NCBI GenBank assembly: GCA_003854985.1
Contig: RQOG01000105.1
Span: 1 to 64,000, forward strand
Length of the DNA stretch: 64,000 nt
Origin: Calditrichota bacterium
GTDB taxonomy: Bacteria > Calditrichota > Calditrichia > Calditrichales > Calditrichaceae
Direction: 5' to 3'
In this document: piece after piece, positions 61,913-64,000 of the stretch
How positions within the stretch are numbered: the stretch's first letter is position 1
Layout of the letters: the number at the start of each line of letters is the position of its first letter
Position numbers and translations under genes: made by a program
Notes under the pieces: generated by a model
The model's input: only the letters and a program-made list of their open reading frames with translations
Told to the model about the DNA's origin: nothing
Database searches by the model: none

Positions 61913-63565
61913 ATGAGGAGCAGAAATATAAATATTCAACGCAAATTTAGCATACTGATGCTGGCAGTATCATTTGCCCTGATATTTAACGCTGCTTTGT
62001 TCGGGCAGGGCATGACCAGGTCGACCGGTATTGGCGTGCGGGTAAATTTTTGGAATATTTCGGGGACGCCAAACCGAATTGTGATGGATAAAGAGAACGA
62101 TGAATCCTATGTAAATATTAACGGCGTTGGCGGCACGCTCTATTTTTTTTCCCGGGCCTATGACCGGTTTTTTTTAGAGCTTAATATGGGCGCCATCGCG
62201 TCGGTTGAGTCGGAGGATTTCCTCCGGGAGGATGAAGAATCCAGGTCGAAAGTTAAAGTCGCCATACCGATTACCCTGGGTCTGCGTTATGATTTGCTGC
62301 CAACGCATCTGACTACCCGCGTTCAGCCCTACGCCAGTTTTGGCGGAGGTTTTTACTGGATTCAGGAAGGCGATATGCTTACTACCGATTTGGAAGAAGA
62401 AGAAGATGACGAGGATTTTGACGGAACGGTGGAATATGATTTTCAGACGGGCATCTATTTTGGCGCCGGGACAAATTTGCTGATCACCGACTGGGCGGCC
62501 CTTAATTTTGATATCCGCTACCATATAACGGAATTGAAACTGGATGACAAATATGACGGATTTGATTTTGGAATGGGTTTCAGTTTCATGTGGGGAAAGA
62601 AACGGGAAATGTTCCAGGTTCAGGATGTTAAGCTTGTGGTGACGGATATATATCCGGCTTATTATCAGTTCTATAATACCTATCCGATTGCGCTGATTAC
62701 GGTTAAAAATATTTCCGGATATCCCATGGAAGTCAATGTCCGGAGCCGGTTAAGCAACTACTCTTTACGCGGGCACGAAAGCGGTTTTATCAATATCGAT
62801 AAAGGCGAATCAAAAGATATTCCGGTGATGGTCATTTTCAGCCACGAAATTATGGAATCGCCTGCCAATGCGCCTGCGGTTCTGGATATTGAAGTGGAAG
62901 GCCGGGCCGGCCAGACGGCGACCAAATCCTTCAGCGCACAGATTACCATACATAGCCGTAATGCCTGGAACGGCGATACGGATAAGCTGATTTATTTTGT
63001 TACGCCTGCCGATGAAACAATTTTGGAGGCCAGCAGATCGGTGGTTAAAAATCTTGATCTCGGCGCGGGCGACCAGTTGGAATCATTTAAAAAAGCACAG
63101 GCTCTTTTTGAATATCTGCAACAGGAAGGCATCAAATACCAGGCCGATCCCAATATTCCTTTTTATCAGGATGACCGGGTGCAGTACGCGCAGGAAACGC
63201 TAAAATGGGGCAGCGGCGATTGTGACGATTTGACGGTATTATATTCATCTCTTTTGGAAAGCCTTGGAATCAGAACGGCTTTCGTGGATATACAGGTGCT
63301 TGCCGGTGAAATGGCTCATCTGTATTTATTATTTGATACGGGTCTGGAGCCCGATAAAGCAGAACTGATCAGCAGTAATGATAAGCGCTATGTGATCCGC
63401 AATTCGGGCAGAGGAAAGAAAACGGTCTGGATTCCGGTGGAAACAACCCTGGTCGCTTCGGGTTTTGAACAAGCCTGGAATCATGGCGCCCAGTCCTATC
63501 TGCAGGAGGCTGTTCTTAATAACGGTCTGGCGGAGGGCTGGATGAAAATTATTGATGTGCAGTAA
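61913..63565 (+). CDS. Outer-membrane barrel fused to a transglutaminase-like domain
   Basis: This is a 550-residue exported protein. After a signal peptide (about 10-32) comes a barrel-like region (about 35-230) homologous to the protein at 57.9 kb, with an acidic loop (EEEEDDEDFD). A beta-sandwich-like stretch (about 240-345) leads to a transglutaminase-like domain (about 375-545). There the predicted catalytic Cys437 is in WGSGDCDDLTVLYSSLL and the His469 in MAHLYLLFDT, followed by WIPVETT. Transglutaminase-like proteins of bacteria are often proteases or peptide-linking enzymes. Fusion to an outer-membrane barrel module is unusual. Confidence 0.78.
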   Translation: MRSRNINIQRKFSILMLAVSFALIFNAALFGQGMTRSTGIGVRVNFWNISGTPNRIVMDKENDESYVNINGVGGTLYFFSRAYDRFFLELNMGAIASVESEDFLREDEESRSKVKVAIPITLGLRYDLLPTHLTTRVQPYASFGGGFYWIQEGDMLTTDLEEEEDDEDFDGTVEYDFQTGIYFGAGTNLLITDWAALNFDIRYHITELKLDDKYDGFDFGMGFSFMWGKKREMFQVQDVKLVVTDIYPAYYQFYNTYPIALITVKNISGYPMEVNVRSRLSNYSLRGHESGFINIDKGESKDIPVMVIFSHEIMESPANAPAVLDIEVEGRAGQTATKSFSAQITIHSRNAWNGDTDKLIYFVTPADETILEASRSVVKNLDLGAGDQLESFKKAQALFEYLQQEGIKYQADPNIPFYQDDRVQYAQETLKWGSGDCDDLTVLYSSLLESLGIRTAFVDIQVLAGEMAHLYLLFDTGLEPDKAELISSNDKRYVIRNSGRGKKTVWIPVETTLVASGFEQAWNHGAQSYLQEAVLNNGLAEGWMKIIDVQ

Positions 63566-63585
63566 TATTTAATCAGGAGATTAAA

Positions 63586-64000
63586 ATGAACTATTTAAAA
63601 ATCATAATCTTAATTTCCGTTTTGATTTCCATTCAATTTCTACACGCTTCAGGGATTAAGGCTGAACTTATCAAGGTATCGGGCGATGTAAAAGTCCGGT
63701 TCGGTTTAAATGAAGAGTGGCAAAAAGCGGAATCCGGACAAATTCTTGATGAATTCGATTCCATTCTTACCGGCCAGGATGGCCGCGCTACTCTTTATGT
63801 AAAAAATGGCGTCGGTTTTACTATAAAAAACCGTACGTTTTTGGATATCGCTGATCTGAGGACAATCAGGAAGGATGAATTGTTTTTGGTTATGATGTCC
63901 AAAAAAGTGGAGAAACTCGAACCGGTAAATAATAAAACCATAAAGATCGGTAATGTAAGCGTTATTCATGGTTCGGAAAAACAACCGGCGCAGGGTACCG
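63586..64000 (+). CDS. FecR-domain protein, truncated by window end
   Basis: The first 138 residues of a secreted protein are visible; it runs off the window. The signal peptide (about 1-22, ILISVLISIQFLHASG) is followed by a FecR-like domain (about 23-110): AELIKVSGDVKVRFG, the EEWQKAESGQILDEFDSILTG-type pattern and QDGRATLYVKNG. FecR-domain proteins are often encoded with CHASE2-domain proteins, and one lies at 55.1 kb. GGAG precedes the ATG by 6 nt. The likely role is a periplasmic sensor or anchor; the missing C-terminus prevents a firm call. Confidence 0.75.
   Translation, partial: MNYLKIIILISVLISIQFLHASGIKAELIKVSGDVKVRFGLNEEWQKAESGQILDEFDSILTGQDGRATLYVKNGVGFTIKNRTFLDIADLRTIRKDELFLVMMSKKVEKLEPVNNKTIKIGNVSVIHGSEKQPAQGT

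Noticed and set aside
1-64000. tRNA or rRNA genes, prophage, integrase or att sites
   Set aside because: None could be recognised on reading; island ends show repeats but no integrase gene or tRNA gene.

Overview
The window looks like a chromosome segment of a Gram-negative bacterium of the FCB (Bacteroidota/Chlorobiota/Calditrichota-like) superphylum. The signs are a TonB-dependent receptor with an N-terminal carboxypeptidase-regulatory-like domain paired with a DUF4249 lipoprotein, a DUF5916 barrel protein, a TPR lipoprotein followed by a DUF4292 lipoprotein, lipoprotein signal peptides, and many short palindromic intergenic repeats. I cannot name a genus. Shine-Dalgarno sites are present but uneven. 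No rRNA, tRNA or CRISPR array was seen.

Region 1 (1-3.6 kb): a hairpin-rich intergenic element, then tex and a HAD sugar-phosphatase-like gene, then a repeat-filled spacer ending in a strong terminator. Region 2 (3.7-13.4 kb): a type I restriction-modification island, hsdM - AlbA_2/ATPase-like regulator - GxxExxY protein - hsdS - REP-associated-type (IS200-like) transposase - hsdR - remnant of a DUF5655/NucS-like gene. Four repeat families sit in its gaps, and one composite repeat (hexamer tract plus conserved core) lies on both sides of the island. Region 3 (13.4-18.7 kb): housekeeping or accessory genes, namely an MFS transporter, mscL with a zinc-ribbon tail, a methyltransferase, DUF72, DJ-1/PfpI and an aldo/keto reductase.

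Region 4 (18.9-48.0 kb): a TPR lipoprotein and a LolA/LolB-like lipoprotein lead directly into about 26 kb of surface-polysaccharide genes, all on the + strand and mostly overlapping by a few bases. The gene content predicts a nucleotide-activated diamino-uronic acid (WbpB/WbpE/WbpD-like), conversion of an acetamido to an acetamidino group (WbpG with HisH and a HisF that has lost a catalytic Asp), a 4-amino-4,6-dideoxy sugar (WecE) and its transferase (WecF-like), a uronyl C5-epimerase, a sulfotransferase, an asparagine-synthetase-like amidotransferase, several glycosyltransferases and a Wzx flippase. A winged-helix regulator with an 11-bp perfect inverted repeat just before its start codon sits in the middle. 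About 38.8-46.8 kb is visibly AT-richer than both sides and looks acquired. No Wzy polymerase, initiating transferase, UDP-GlcNAc dehydrogenase or WbpI epimerase was recognised here.

Region 5 (48.0-54.7 kb): glyS and recO (minus strand), a DUF5916 outer-membrane protein, and a PAS-GGDEF-EAL protein whose GGDEF site is degenerate but whose EAL site looks intact. Region 6 (54.7-64.0 kb): a 54-residue Cys-rich protein, then a CHASE2-sigma54 activator. It is followed by a palindrome and a -24/-12-like promoter in front of an envelope operon: outer-membrane barrel, TonB-dependent receptor, DUF4249 lipoprotein, a barrel fused to a transglutaminase-like domain, and a FecR-domain protein cut by the window end. 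The layout suggests a membrane sensor that switches on its own downstream envelope operon.
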